Assembly: GCA_002429315.1 (NCBI GenBank)
Contig: DIZC01000043.1
Location: 1-64,000 of the forward strand
Direction of reading: 5' to 3'
Source of the DNA: Alphaproteobacteria bacterium UBA6038
GTDB lineage: Bacteria > Pseudomonadota > Alphaproteobacteria > Micropepsales > Micropepsaceae
DNA: 64,000 bases
The translations under genes were made by a program, and so were the position numbers. Shown piece after piece: positions 8,615-16,421 of this stretch; positions within the stretch are counted from its first letter, which is position 1, and every line of letters begins with the position of its first letter. Below the pieces are notes generated by a model that saw only the letters and a program-made list of their open reading frames with translations, made no database searches and was not told the DNA's origin.

Positions 8615-10459
8615 ATGAAGCGGATTTCCTGTTTGCAATGGCTGGCGCTGGCAGGCGCGCTGTCCGCCTTCGCCAGTGCGCGCGCGCTGGCCGACGATCT
8701 CGACGCCATGTCGCGCGACGACAAGCAGTGGATCATGCCGGAGAAAAATTATTCGGCGACGCGCTTCAGCGGGCTGAAGCAGATCAATACGGGCAATGCC
8801 GGCCAGCTGCGTGTGGCATGGACATTCTCGCTCGGCTCCAACCACGGCCAGGAGGCCGCGCCGATCATCGTGAACGGCACGATGTACGTCGTGGGTCCGT
8901 ATCCGAACGAACTGTTTGCGCTCGACGCCACCACCGGCGATCTGAAATGGAAATACACGCCTAACACCGATCCGTCGTCACAGGGCGTGGCCTGCTGCGA
9001 CGTGGTGAACCGCGGCGAGGCTTACGATGGCGGCAAAATCTTCTTCAACACGCTCGATAATCACACCGTGGCGGTGGACGCCAAGACCGGCAAGGAAGTG
9101 TGGGTGACCAAGCTCGGCGAAATCAGTCGCGGCGAAACCATGACGATGGCTCCGATGGTGGTGAAGGGCAAAGTGCTGGTCGGCAACAGCGGCGGCGAGA
9201 TGGGCGTGCGCGGCTGGCTGACCGCTCTCGACGAAAACACCGGCAAGATCGCCTGGCGCGCCTACTCCACCGGCCCCGACAAGGACGTGTTGATCGGCGC
9301 CAAATTCCATCCCTTCTACAACTGGGAGAAGGGCAAGGATCTGGGCGTGAAAACCTGGCCGCCGGGCAAATGGAAAATCGGAGGCGGCACGGTGTGGGGC
9401 TGGATCGCGTACGATCCGAAGCTCAACCAGATCTATTACGGCACCAGCAATCCCGGCCCATGGAATTCAAATCAGCGGCCCGGCGACAATCTGTGGACCA
9501 CGACCATTTTTGCCCGGGACCCCGATACCGGCCAGGCGGTGTGGGCAGATCAGATCGGGCCGCACGATCTGTGGGACTACGACGAGATCAACGAGAGCAT
9601 CATTCTCGACATGAATATCGCGGGCAAATTGCGCCACGTGCTGCTGCGCCCGGCACGCAACGGGTTCATGTATGTGATCGACCGCACCAACGGTCAGATT
9701 TTGTCGGCCGACAAATACGACACGGTGACCTCCGCCACCGGGGTGGACCTCAAGACCGGCCGCTATCAGCCCGTTACGGCGCTTACGCCCACGCTTGGCA
9801 AGGTCGTGCAGAACATCTGCCCGGCCTCACCCGGCGCGAAGGACTGGCAGCCGACCGCGTGGTCGCCCGTCACGCATCTTCTTTACATCCCGCACCAGCA
9901 CCTCTGCATGGACTTCAAGACGAGCGAGGTGGGCTACATCGCCGGCACGCCTTATGTCGGCGCGACGGTGGACATGTATGGCGGGCCGGGCGGCTACCGC
10001 GGCGAGTTCGCGGCGTGGGATCCGATCAAGCGCAAGAAGGCGTGGGCAGTCAAAGAAAACCTGCCGGTGTGGAGCGGCACGGTCGTGACCGCCGGCAACG
10101 TTGCTTTCTACGGCACGATGGATCGCTGGTTCAAAGCGGTCGACGCGCGCAACGGCAAGCTGCTCTACAAATTCCATGCGCCATCCGGATTCGTCGGCCA
10201 GCCGGTGACGTATCAGGGCAGCGACGGCGCGCAGTATGTGGCAATCCTCTCCGGGATGGGCGGTTGGGCCGGCGCGATTGCCAATTTCGACATCGATCCG
10301 CGCGTGCGCGCCGGCGCGCTCGGCTTCAACGGTGCGACGCAGGATTTGCCGGCCTATACCAGCGGCGGCAGCGCGCTGCTGGTGTTCTCGCTGCCGCACG
10401 CGCCGCCGAAACAGCCGTCGCAAAACAATCCGAAGGGCGGCAATGCGAAACCTCATTAG
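8615..10459 (+). CDS. PQQ-dependent alcohol dehydrogenase, lanthanide (XoxF/PedH) type
   Basis: A 614-residue periplasmic quinoprotein alcohol dehydrogenase with an eight-bladed propeller fold. The signal peptide ends near ALADD. The vicinal disulfide is C127-C128 in GVACCDVVNRG. The catalytic aspartate region is W320-D321-Y322-D323; the second aspartate is the residue that co-ordinates a lanthanide in XoxF enzymes and is alanine in calcium-dependent MxaF. No cytochrome domain is fused, so electrons must leave through separate cytochromes, which flank it. It overlaps the XoxJ-like gene by 17 bases. Lanthanide use is inferred from the Asp-Tyr-Asp motif; the substrate could be methanol, ethanol or another alcohol. 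Confidence 0.92.
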   Translation: MKRISCLQWLALAGALSAFASARALADDLDAMSRDDKQWIMPEKNYSATRFSGLKQINTGNAGQLRVAWTFSLGSNHGQEAAPIIVNGTMYVVGPYPNELFALDATTGDLKWKYTPNTDPSSQGVACCDVVNRGEAYDGGKIFFNTLDNHTVAVDAKTGKEVWVTKLGEISRGETMTMAPMVVKGKVLVGNSGGEMGVRGWLTALDENTGKIAWRAYSTGPDKDVLIGAKFHPFYNWEKGKDLGVKTWPPGKWKIGGGTVWGWIAYDPKLNQIYYGTSNPGPWNSNQRPGDNLWTTTIFARDPDTGQAVWADQIGPHDLWDYDEINESIILDMNIAGKLRHVLLRPARNGFMYVIDRTNGQILSADKYDTVTSATGVDLKTGRYQPVTALTPTLGKVVQNICPASPGAKDWQPTAWSPVTHLLYIPHQHLCMDFKTSEVGYIAGTPYVGATVDMYGGPGGYRGEFAAWDPIKRKKAWAVKENLPVWSGTVVTAGNVAFYGTMDRWFKAVDARNGKLLYKFHAPSGFVGQPVTYQGSDGAQYVAILSGMGGWAGAIANFDIDPRVRAGALGFNGATQDLPAYTSGGSALLVFSLPHAPPKQPSQNNPKGGNAKPH

Positions 10460-11252
10460 CTTCGCGTTTGCGCTGATCATCGCCGGCCCGGCGCACGCCA
10501 CAACTTCAAAACCCGAGCTGCGCGTATGTGCCAATCCGAACGATCTGCCGTTCTCGAACGCGCAAGGCCTGGGCTTCGAAAACAAGCTGGCCGAGATGGT
10601 CGCGGGCGAGTTGGGCGAGACGGTTCGCTACACCTGGACCGACGAGCGCGAGCATTTCATTCGCAAGACCCTCAATGCGGGCAAATGCGACGTGCTGATG
10701 GGTGTCCCCGCGGGGTTCGATGAAGTGGAAACCACGCGGCCCTACTACAGCTCAGGCTATGTGTTCGTGTCGCGCGAAGATCGAGCCTTGCATCTTCAGT
10801 CCATGCGCGACCCGCGCCTCCGCAAGCTCAAAATCGGCATGCATGTGATTGGCGATGACAATACGCCCCCGATGGAGGCCCTGAGCCGGCAAGGCATTAC
10901 CCAGAACATCGTGGGCTACATGATCTACAGCGATGCGCAGCCGAAAGGCCGTTCGCGGCTCATCGACGATGTCGCAGCCGGCAAAATCGATATTGCGGCG
11001 GTCTGGGGACCGCTCGCCGGCTATTACGCGCAGCACGCCGGCAAGCTGCTAGCGGTGACGCCGATCACCGACACGGCAGGGTTCGGCCCGCTGGTGTTCC
11101 AGTACGCGATGGCGATGGGGGTGCGCAAAGGCGACGAAGCCCTGAAGGCGCAGCTGAACGACGTGATCGCGCACCACCTGCCGGAAATCCGGAACCTTCT
11201 GCGCCGCTACGGCATCCCTCTTGTAGAAACACCGGCGCGGGCGGCCGGGTAA
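10443..11252 (+). CDS. xoxJ: quinoprotein-associated periplasmic binding protein, XoxJ/MxaJ-like
   Basis: A 269-residue secreted protein of the solute-binding fold found beside quinoprotein alcohol dehydrogenases (MxaJ/XoxJ group). The signal peptide ends near AHAT. The typical start of the mature protein, ELRVCANPNDLPFSN, is followed by CDVLMGVPAGFDEVETTRPYY. It starts inside the dehydrogenase gene and ends 16 bases before the cytochrome gene, so it belongs to the same operon. Its family is thought to help activate or mature the dehydrogenase; the exact role is unsettled. Confidence 0.9.
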   Translation: MRNLISFAFALIIAGPAHATTSKPELRVCANPNDLPFSNAQGLGFENKLAEMVAGELGETVRYTWTDEREHFIRKTLNAGKCDVLMGVPAGFDEVETTRPYYSSGYVFVSREDRALHLQSMRDPRLRKLKIGMHVIGDDNTPPMEALSRQGITQNIVGYMIYSDAQPKGRSRLIDDVAAGKIDIAAVWGPLAGYYAQHAGKLLAVTPITDTAGFGPLVFQYAMAMGVRKGDEALKAQLNDVIAHHLPEIRNLLRRYGIPLVETPARAAG

Positions 11253-11268
11253 GGAGCGGAGACGAGCC

Positions 11269-11967
11269 ATGCCCAACAATTCGACGCTTCTGGCCTTCGC
11301 GGGGGCCGCGGCTGTGAGCGCCGCGCTGATCGTCGGCAGCGGGCAATCGGTCCTGAACCAGTCGTCGCCGCGCGCGAAAGGCCTAAAATCGCCAGCGCCG
11401 CCCGCCAACGGCCAAGCCACGCCGCAGCAGAAGCCCAAACCGGTTCCGCCACCGCCCAGCCTCTACAGCGGTACTATTCCCGCGGCGGCGCTGTTGCGCG
11501 TGCCGGTGACCGGCATCGTGCCGGGCGGTGTGAACACCGCGCCCAACATCAAGAATCCGCTGGCCAACGATCCCAACGCGGCCCAGCGCGGCATGAAGGA
11601 TTTCGACGCTTTCAACTGCTCCGGCTGCCATGCCGCGAACGGCGCCGGCGGCATGGGGCCTGCGCTCAGCAATGACAGTTGGATTTACCGATCGAGTCCC
11701 GCCAACATTTACCTCACGATCGCGCAGGGGCGCGCCAAAGGGATGCCGGCCTGGGGGGCGGTGCTGCCGGACCGGGTGATCTGGGAACTCGTCTCCTACA
11801 TCCAGAGCATCAGCGAAAAACCCAGCGGTAAATTCGGCACGACGACATCTGCGCAGCCGCTGTCGCCGGACCAGGAGCAGGTGCCGCCGGAGAAGATGCA
11901 GACCACACAACCGTGGAATTTCACCGAGCCGTTTTCGAAGGGACAGCGGCCCGGCACCTCGCCTTAA
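11269..11967 (+). CDS. c-type cytochrome, probable electron acceptor of the quinoprotein
   Basis: A 232-residue single-haem cytochrome c with an N-terminal membrane or signal segment (about residues 5-25), a proline-rich linker (APPANGQATPQQKPKPVPPPP) and a cytochrome domain from about residue 100. The haem site is C-S-G-C-H in FNCSGCHAANGAGG and the axial methionine is in GMPAWG. An AAGGAG Shine-Dalgarno lies upstream of the ATG. It is the last gene of the operon and the likely XoxG-type acceptor. The proline-rich linker suggests a domain that reaches into the periplasm from an anchored N-terminus. Confidence 0.9.
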   Translation: MPNNSTLLAFAGAAAVSAALIVGSGQSVLNQSSPRAKGLKSPAPPANGQATPQQKPKPVPPPPSLYSGTIPAAALLRVPVTGIVPGGVNTAPNIKNPLANDPNAAQRGMKDFDAFNCSGCHAANGAGGMGPALSNDSWIYRSSPANIYLTIAQGRAKGMPAWGAVLPDRVIWELVSYIQSISEKPSGKFGTTTSAQPLSPDQEQVPPEKMQTTQPWNFTEPFSKGQRPGTSP

Positions 11968-12061
11968 ACTGCCAAATGCAACGTCTGTGGTACTGCGTTC
12001 GATTTATAGACAGCGGAGGAATGTCTGTGGTCGAAGAAGGGGGTTCGCCCGTCGCCCGCAA

Positions 12062-12338
12062 TTCACCCGGCTGATTGCGCTCAGCGATGCCGCCGCGAGC
12101 ACCTCGCGAATCTGACGAAGAACATCATCGAGCTTAGCCGCGGCGCAAGTGGTTCATCGCGATCAACGAAGAGTCGCTGCAGATTCTGAATTCCGAGGAA
12201 CTGGCGAAGGCTGCCGGCTTCCGGCCGGACTATCTGCAGGCATCTGGGCAGACCGACTGGCAGGCGCGCTTCCGCCCCGAGCAGAGCGTGCCAGGTGGCC
12301 ATTTCAATGGACAGAGCATGGCTTCTGGGCCCCGATAG
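12062..12338 (+). pseudogene. degraded coding remnant, family unknown
   Basis: The 336 bases between the cytochrome and the aminotransferase hold no intact gene. Pieces read as protein in different frames: QFTRLIALSDAAASTSRI near 12062, then TKNIIELSRG, then KWFIAINEESLQILNSEE and a further stretch to a stop at 12336-12338. No start codon precedes the last piece, and its 3' end overlaps the aminotransferase stop on the other strand. I do not recognise the family. An imperfect direct repeat, GTCTGTGGT, occurs at about 11983 and 12023. Confidence 0.35.
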
Positions 12339-13539
12339 AGCGGCTTTCCGTTTCACGCGCGGCGTCGATCAACACTGCACGCAGCGCGGCCGCAAAGTGA
12401 TCGAGATCGGCCGCCATCAGCCCGGCGATGTTCACCCGGCCCGATGGCACGACGTAGATCGCATGCTCGTCTTTCAGCCGCGCGATCTGTCCCTTGGTGA
12501 GCGGCAGGGTGGCGAACATGCCGTTCTGGTCGGCGAGCCGCGACAGATCGAGGCTGTTGATCTGCAGCTGCGCCAGGCTTTCGCGAAGCCGGCGCAGCTT
12601 CGTGCGCATGTCGGCGACTTCCGCCTGCCATTCCGCGCGCAAGCCCGCATCCTGCAGGATGGCGCGCACGATCGCGGCACCATGGTCGGGCGGCATGGAA
12701 TAGTTCGCCCGCGCAATGCCCATGAGATTGGTACGGGCAGCTTCCGCCTTGGCCGCGTCGTTGGCGCGCACGAACAGCGCGCCGGTCCGCTCGCGATAGA
12801 GCCCGAAATTCTTGGAGCACGAGACGGCGACAAGTGCCTCCGGCACCTCCCCGAGCACCAGCCGCGCGCCGGCCATGTCTTCATCGAGACCATGGGCAAA
12901 GCCCTGATAGGCGGTGTCGAGGAACGGAATCAGGCGGCGCTCGGAAAGCGCGCGGGCGATCTCCCGCCATTGCGCCAAGCTGAAATCCGCCCCCGTCGGG
13001 TTGTGGCAGCTCGCATGCAGCGCGAAGACATCGCCGCTGCGCGCGGCGCGCATCGCCGCCATGAGTTCGTCGAAGCACACCGCCTGGGTCGCGGGGTCGA
13101 AGTGGCGGTAGTCGCACAGCGCGAGGCCAACCGCCGAGAAGATCGGCTCGTGGTTGGGCCAAGTCGGGCGGCCCAGCCAGACCTGCGTGGCGGGATTGGC
13201 GAGGCGGATGAGTTCGGCACCGAGCCGGAGCGCGCCGGTGCCGCCCGGCGCCTGCAACGCCACCGTCCGTGCGTCCCCGGCGAGCTCACCGAGCGCCAGC
13301 GCGCCCAGCGTGCGGGCGTATTCCACGTCGCCTTCGGCGCCGAGATAAGTCTTGGTCTCCTGGGTCTCGAGCAGGATCCGCTCGGCTTTCTTTACAGAGC
13401 GCAGCACTGGCGTGCGGCCGTGCTCGTCCTGGAACACGCCGACGCCGAGGTCGAGTTTGTTCGGCCGTGGATCGGCACGAAACTGGCGAATGACGTCGAG
13501 CAGCGGATCGGCCGCGCGTGGCTCCAACGCGTCGAACAT
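12304..13539 (-). CDS. aromatic/aspartate aminotransferase
   Basis: A 411-residue fold-type I PLP aminotransferase of the AspC/TyrB group. The PLP lysine is in SCSKNFGLYRERTG, the pyridine-ring aspartate is in IPFLDTAYQGFAHGL, and the substrate arginine region is the C-terminal GRVNIAG. It ends the paaI-A-B-C-D-E operon, 24 bases after paaE, so phenylalanine or another aromatic amino acid is a sensible substrate; that is inference from position. The last 15 or so residues run into sequence that overlaps a coding remnant on the other strand and may be an extended tail. Confidence 0.9.
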   Translation of the reverse strand: MFDALEPRAADPLLDVIRQFRADPRPNKLDLGVGVFQDEHGRTPVLRSVKKAERILLETQETKTYLGAEGDVEYARTLGALALGELAGDARTVALQAPGGTGALRLGAELIRLANPATQVWLGRPTWPNHEPIFSAVGLALCDYRHFDPATQAVCFDELMAAMRAARSGDVFALHASCHNPTGADFSLAQWREIARALSERRLIPFLDTAYQGFAHGLDEDMAGARLVLGEVPEALVAVSCSKNFGLYRERTGALFVRANDAAKAEAARTNLMGIARANYSMPPDHGAAIVRAILQDAGLRAEWQAEVADMRTKLRRLRESLAQLQINSLDLSRLADQNGMFATLPLTKGQIARLKDEHAIYVVPSGRVNIAGLMAADLDHFAAALRAVLIDAARETESRSIGAQKPCSVH

Positions 13540-13563
13540 CGATTTGCCTCCCCCCGCGCCAGC

Positions 13564-14646
13564 CTATTCGTCGTAACTGAGCACGACCCGATCGGTTGCC
13601 GGAAGCGACTGGCAGGTCAGCACGTAACCGGCCGCCACTTCCTCGTCCGTCAAACCATAATTCTTTGCCATCGTCACTTGGCCTTCGAGAATTTTGGCCC
13701 TGCAGGTGGTGCAGACCCCGCCTTTGCAGGCGTAGGGCGCCGGCAGTCCGGCCGCCTGAACGGATTCGAGAATGTTGCCCCTGGCGGGATCGAAGGCGAC
13801 GCGGGAGCGGCGACCGTCGAGAGTAACCAGCAGCTCGGTACCGGCTGCTTTCTGCTGGAGGGCTTCGCGGGCGGCGAGCTGCTCGGCCGACAGCACGCTC
13901 GAGGTGAAGCGCTCGATAAGGATGCGATCGGCAGGCACGCCGCGGGCGAGCAGGGCGGCTTCGGCAGCATCCATCATCGGCCCCGGGCCGCAGATGAACA
14001 CAGCATCGGCGGATTTCACGTCCACCAATGAATCGAACACCGCCTCGCACTTCTGGCGGTCGAGACGGCCGTTGAACAACTCGATCTCTTCCGCCTCGTC
14101 TTCCAGGAAGTGATAGAGCTCGAGGCGATCCATGTAGCGGTTCTTGAGCCCCGCCAGCTCTTCCAGAAACATCACCGACGCGGTGTTGCGGTTGCCGTAC
14201 AGCAGCACGCAACGGGCGGTGGGCTGCGTCTCCAGCACGGTTTTCAGGATGGAGATCACCGGGGTGATGCCGGAGCCGCCGGCGAGCGCCACGTAATAGG
14301 CATGATCGCGGGTGTTTTCCGGAGCGACAAAGCGGCCCATGGCCGGCAGCACGTCGACGACCTGTCCTTCGCGCAGGTTGGCATTCGCCCAGGCGGAGAA
14401 CCGGCCCGGAATCATCTGCTTGATGGCGATGCGGATTTCGTTTTCGCTCGGCGCCACGCACACCGAGTAGTTTCGCCGCACGTCCTCGCCGTCGAGATCG
14501 GTGCGCAGCGTGAGGTGCTGTCCGGCGCGGAACGCGAACACCTGCTTCAGAGGCTCCGGAATCTCGAAGCGGATGGACACGGCATCCGGCGTCTCCCGCC
14601 GCACCTCGGCTATCTTGAGCTTGTGAAATCCCGCGTTGATGGACAT
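13564..14646 (-). CDS. paaE: phenylacetyl-CoA 1,2-epoxidase reductase subunit PaaE
   Basis: A 360-residue reductase that passes electrons from NADPH to the PaaABC(D) ring epoxidase. An N-terminal ferredoxin-reductase-type FAD domain (RRNYSVCVAPSE) is followed by an NAD(P) domain (ALAGGSGITPVISIL) and a C-terminal plant-type 2Fe-2S domain with CKGGVCTTCRAKI and the fourth cysteine in VLTCQSLP. Length and order are normal for PaaE. It lies in the paa operon, but a 128-bp palindromic element separates it from paaD, which may alter its expression relative to paaABCD. Confidence 0.96.
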   Translation of the reverse strand: MSINAGFHKLKIAEVRRETPDAVSIRFEIPEPLKQVFAFRAGQHLTLRTDLDGEDVRRNYSVCVAPSENEIRIAIKQMIPGRFSAWANANLREGQVVDVLPAMGRFVAPENTRDHAYYVALAGGSGITPVISILKTVLETQPTARCVLLYGNRNTASVMFLEELAGLKNRYMDRLELYHFLEDEAEEIELFNGRLDRQKCEAVFDSLVDVKSADAVFICGPGPMMDAAEAALLARGVPADRILIERFTSSVLSAEQLAAREALQQKAAGTELLVTLDGRRSRVAFDPARGNILESVQAAGLPAPYACKGGVCTTCRAKILEGQVTMAKNYGLTDEEVAAGYVLTCQSLPATDRVVLSYDE

Positions 14647-14669
14647 TCAATGATGCCCGACAAAACAAC

Positions 14670-14797
14670 TGTCATGGCCCGCGAAAGCGGGCCACCCAGT
14701 CAGCGCGCGTCCGCGCGCTGGTGAGTCATTGGCGGCGCAGACGCGCCGGCGCCGGGTGGCGTCCCCGCGCAGGCGGGGATCAAGCCGGGCCATGACA
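14670..14797. repeat. 128-bp palindromic element with 12-bp terminal inverted repeats
   Basis: The ends TGTCATGGCCCG (14670-14681) and CGGGCCATGACA (14786-14797) are perfect inverted repeats. Inside are further hairpins, among them GGCCCGCGAAAGCGGGCC and AGCGCGCGTCCGCGCGCT. It fills the gap between paaD and paaE. The ends resemble those of the family 1 repeats at 879, 15995 and 25678. It has no coding capacity, so it is a non-autonomous or structural repeat. Confidence 0.85.
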
Positions 14798-14807
14798 AAG
14801 GGAGAGT

Positions 14808-15269
14808 TCAATGACATTTGAATCGATCGAAGGGCTCGGCGCAATCGAGGCAGCGGTGCAGTGCCTTGCAGGGCGTGGAGCCGAAGCGGCTGATCTCTTC
14901 CGTATGCTCCGAGCCGCAACGCGGACATTGCACGGCGCTTCGTGACGGCGGCGCGATGCCATACGCATGCAGTTTCGCGCGGCCTTCCTCGCTGATCCAG
15001 TCGGTCGTCCACGGCGGCGACAGCCCGATTTCAATTTTCACATCCGGCAGTCCGGCGCGATCCAGCGCTGTGCGGATATCCTGCTCGATGGCGATGGTCG
15101 CGGGACAACCGGAATAGGTTGGCGTGATCACCAGCGTACGCCCGCGCACCTCGCGCACGATGCCGAGATCGACCACCGACACGCAGGGAATCTCCGGATC
15201 GCAAACGTGCGAAAGAATCTCCAGCACACGATCCTTGAACGACAGTTCGGCCACCGCCCCGCTCACCAC
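14808..15269 (-). CDS. paaD: phenylacetate epoxidase maturation protein PaaD
   Basis: A 153-residue PaaD with a DUF59 (MIP18-type) domain, VLEILSHVCDPEIPCVSVVD, and a C-terminal zinc-finger-like CPRCGSEHTEEISRFGSTPC with CLDC beyond it. It is thought to help insert or repair iron in the PaaABC epoxidase. GTG at 15267-15269 is taken as start; the next codon is also GTG. The start lies inside the 3' end of paaC (7-base overlap), so the two are likely coupled. A palindromic element follows the stop. Confidence 0.95.
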   Translation of the reverse strand: MVSGAVAELSFKDRVLEILSHVCDPEIPCVSVVDLGIVREVRGRTLVITPTYSGCPATIAIEQDIRTALDRAGLPDVKIEIGLSPPWTTDWISEEGRAKLHAYGIAPPSRSAVQCPRCGSEHTEEISRFGSTPCKALHRCLDCAEPFDRFKCH

Positions 15270-16000
15270 GTCGCTCCCGGATAGGCGCGCTGCAGGAACT
15301 GCATCTCGCTCAGCAGATGGCCGAGATGTTCGGAGTGATGGCCGCTGCGTCCGCCAACAATTCCGCGGCGCGGTTTCGGCAATTCGAGGCTCGCTTCGGC
15401 GAGCGTCCGCGCAATCCGCGCGTCCCAGTCAGCGCGCAGCGATGGCGCGCCGTCTTTCGGGTCGAACAGCTCGTCCACAAAGCGCCACATCCAGTCCAAG
15501 CCGGCGATCAAGCGGGCGCGGCTTTCGTCCGTCCCGTCGCCCAGCCGCACCACCCATTCGCTGGCGAATCTGGCATGATAGGCGATTTCCTTCACCGCCT
15601 TGGCGCCGATGGCGGACAGCCGCGGCTCGGGCGCGGCCGCAATCTCGCGCATCAGCAATTCCTGCCAGTTGGAGAACAGGAACTGCCGCGCGATGGTCTG
15701 CGCGAAATCGCCGTTCGGCTGCTCGACCAGCAGGCAATTGCGAAAATCCAGCACGTCGCGGTGGAAGGCGAGCGCGTCGGCGTCGCGGCCCTTGCCTTCG
15801 ATCTCGCTGGCGAGATTGAGGAAGTGTGTCGCCTGGCCAATGAGGTCGAGCCCGATATTGGCGAGCGCGAGATCCAGTTCCAGCATCGGCGCATGGCCGC
15901 ACCATTCGGACAATCGCTGGCCAAGGATCAGCGCATCGTCGCCCAGCCGCAGCGCGTGATGGAGAATAGGGTTCTCCGCGACTACATCTTCCTCCGTCAT
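15263..16000 (-). CDS. paaC: phenylacetyl-CoA epoxidase structural subunit PaaC
   Basis: A 245-residue ferritin-like structural subunit of the phenylacetyl-CoA 1,2-epoxidase, which pairs with PaaA. The N-terminus reads NPILHHALRLGDDALILGQR and the family motif RGIVGGRSGHHSEHLGHLL is near the C-terminus. The start at 16000 gives the family's usual beginning. This ATG and its GAGGG Shine-Dalgarno both lie in the end hairpin of a palindromic repeat (15995-16083). The frame stays open to 16075 only through the repeat. Overlaps paaD by 7 bases. Confidence 0.95.
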   Translation of the reverse strand: MTEEDVVAENPILHHALRLGDDALILGQRLSEWCGHAPMLELDLALANIGLDLIGQATHFLNLASEIEGKGRDADALAFHRDVLDFRNCLLVEQPNGDFAQTIARQFLFSNWQELLMREIAAAPEPRLSAIGAKAVKEIAYHARFASEWVVRLGDGTDESRARLIAGLDWMWRFVDELFDPKDGAPSLRADWDARIARTLAEASLELPKPRRGIVGGRSGHHSEHLGHLLSEMQFLQRAYPGATW

Positions 16001-16083
16001 GGCCGCCCTCGTGGCGGCCACCCATGAACACGATCGGCGGCGGCGTGCATGGATGGCCGGGACAAGCCCGGCCACGACGATGT
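15995..16083. repeat. palindromic repeat, family 1, carrying the paaC start
   Basis: An 89-bp element with ends CGTCATGGCCGCC and CCCGGCCACGACG and hairpins GGCCGCCCTCGTGGCGGCC and GGCCGGGACAAGCCCGGCC. It separates paaB and paaC. On the minus strand the end nearest paaC supplies GAGGGCGGCCATGAC, which holds the Shine-Dalgarno and start codon of paaC. Confidence 0.82.
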
Positions 16084-16100
16084 AGCAAGAGCCAAGCGTC

Positions 16101-16421
16101 TCATATGTTCTTCACGCCTTCGGGGATCGTGTAAAAGGTCGGGTGGCGATAGACCTTGTCCGCTGCCGGCTCGAACAGCTCGGTGGTCTCCTTGGGATCG
16201 GAAGCGACGATGGCGCTGGACGGCACCACCCACAGGCTCACGCCTTCCATCCGCCGCGTGTAGACGTCGCGCGCCGCTTCGATCGCCATGCGCTCGTCGG
16301 CGGCGTGCACGCTGCCGACATGCTTGTGCGCAAGGCCGTTCTTCGCTCGCACGAACACTTCCCAGAGCGGCCAGCTACTGTTTGTTGGGCCTACCGCTTC
16401 GCTGCTTGAGGCCTTGCTCAT
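16101..16421 (-). CDS. paaB: phenylacetyl-CoA epoxidase subunit PaaB
   Basis: A 106-residue PaaB, the small bridging subunit of the phenylacetyl-CoA 1,2-epoxidase. The typical WPLWEVFVRAKNGLAHKHVG and YTRRMEGVSLWVVPSS segments are present. The start at 16421 overlaps the paaA stop as ATGA (16418-16421). The first 15 residues are an unconserved tail. A palindromic repeat follows before paaC. Confidence 0.95.
   Translation of the reverse strand: MSKASSSEAVGPTNSSWPLWEVFVRAKNGLAHKHVGSVHAADERMAIEAARDVYTRRMEGVSLWVVPSSAIVASDPKETTELFEPAADKVYRHPTFYTIPEGVKNI

Noticed and set aside
11968..12061. Intrinsic terminator after the quinoprotein operon
   Set aside because: No stable stem followed by a T-run could be found.
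12295..14031. 578-codon open frame on the plus strand
   Set aside because: Antisense to the aminotransferase and paaE genes; composition is that of a high-GC shadow frame.
16001..16075. N-terminal extension of paaC (MAGLVPAIHARRRR...)
   Set aside because: The same MAGLVPAIHA peptide results wherever this repeat is translated; it is repeat sequence, and the conserved PaaC start lies after it.
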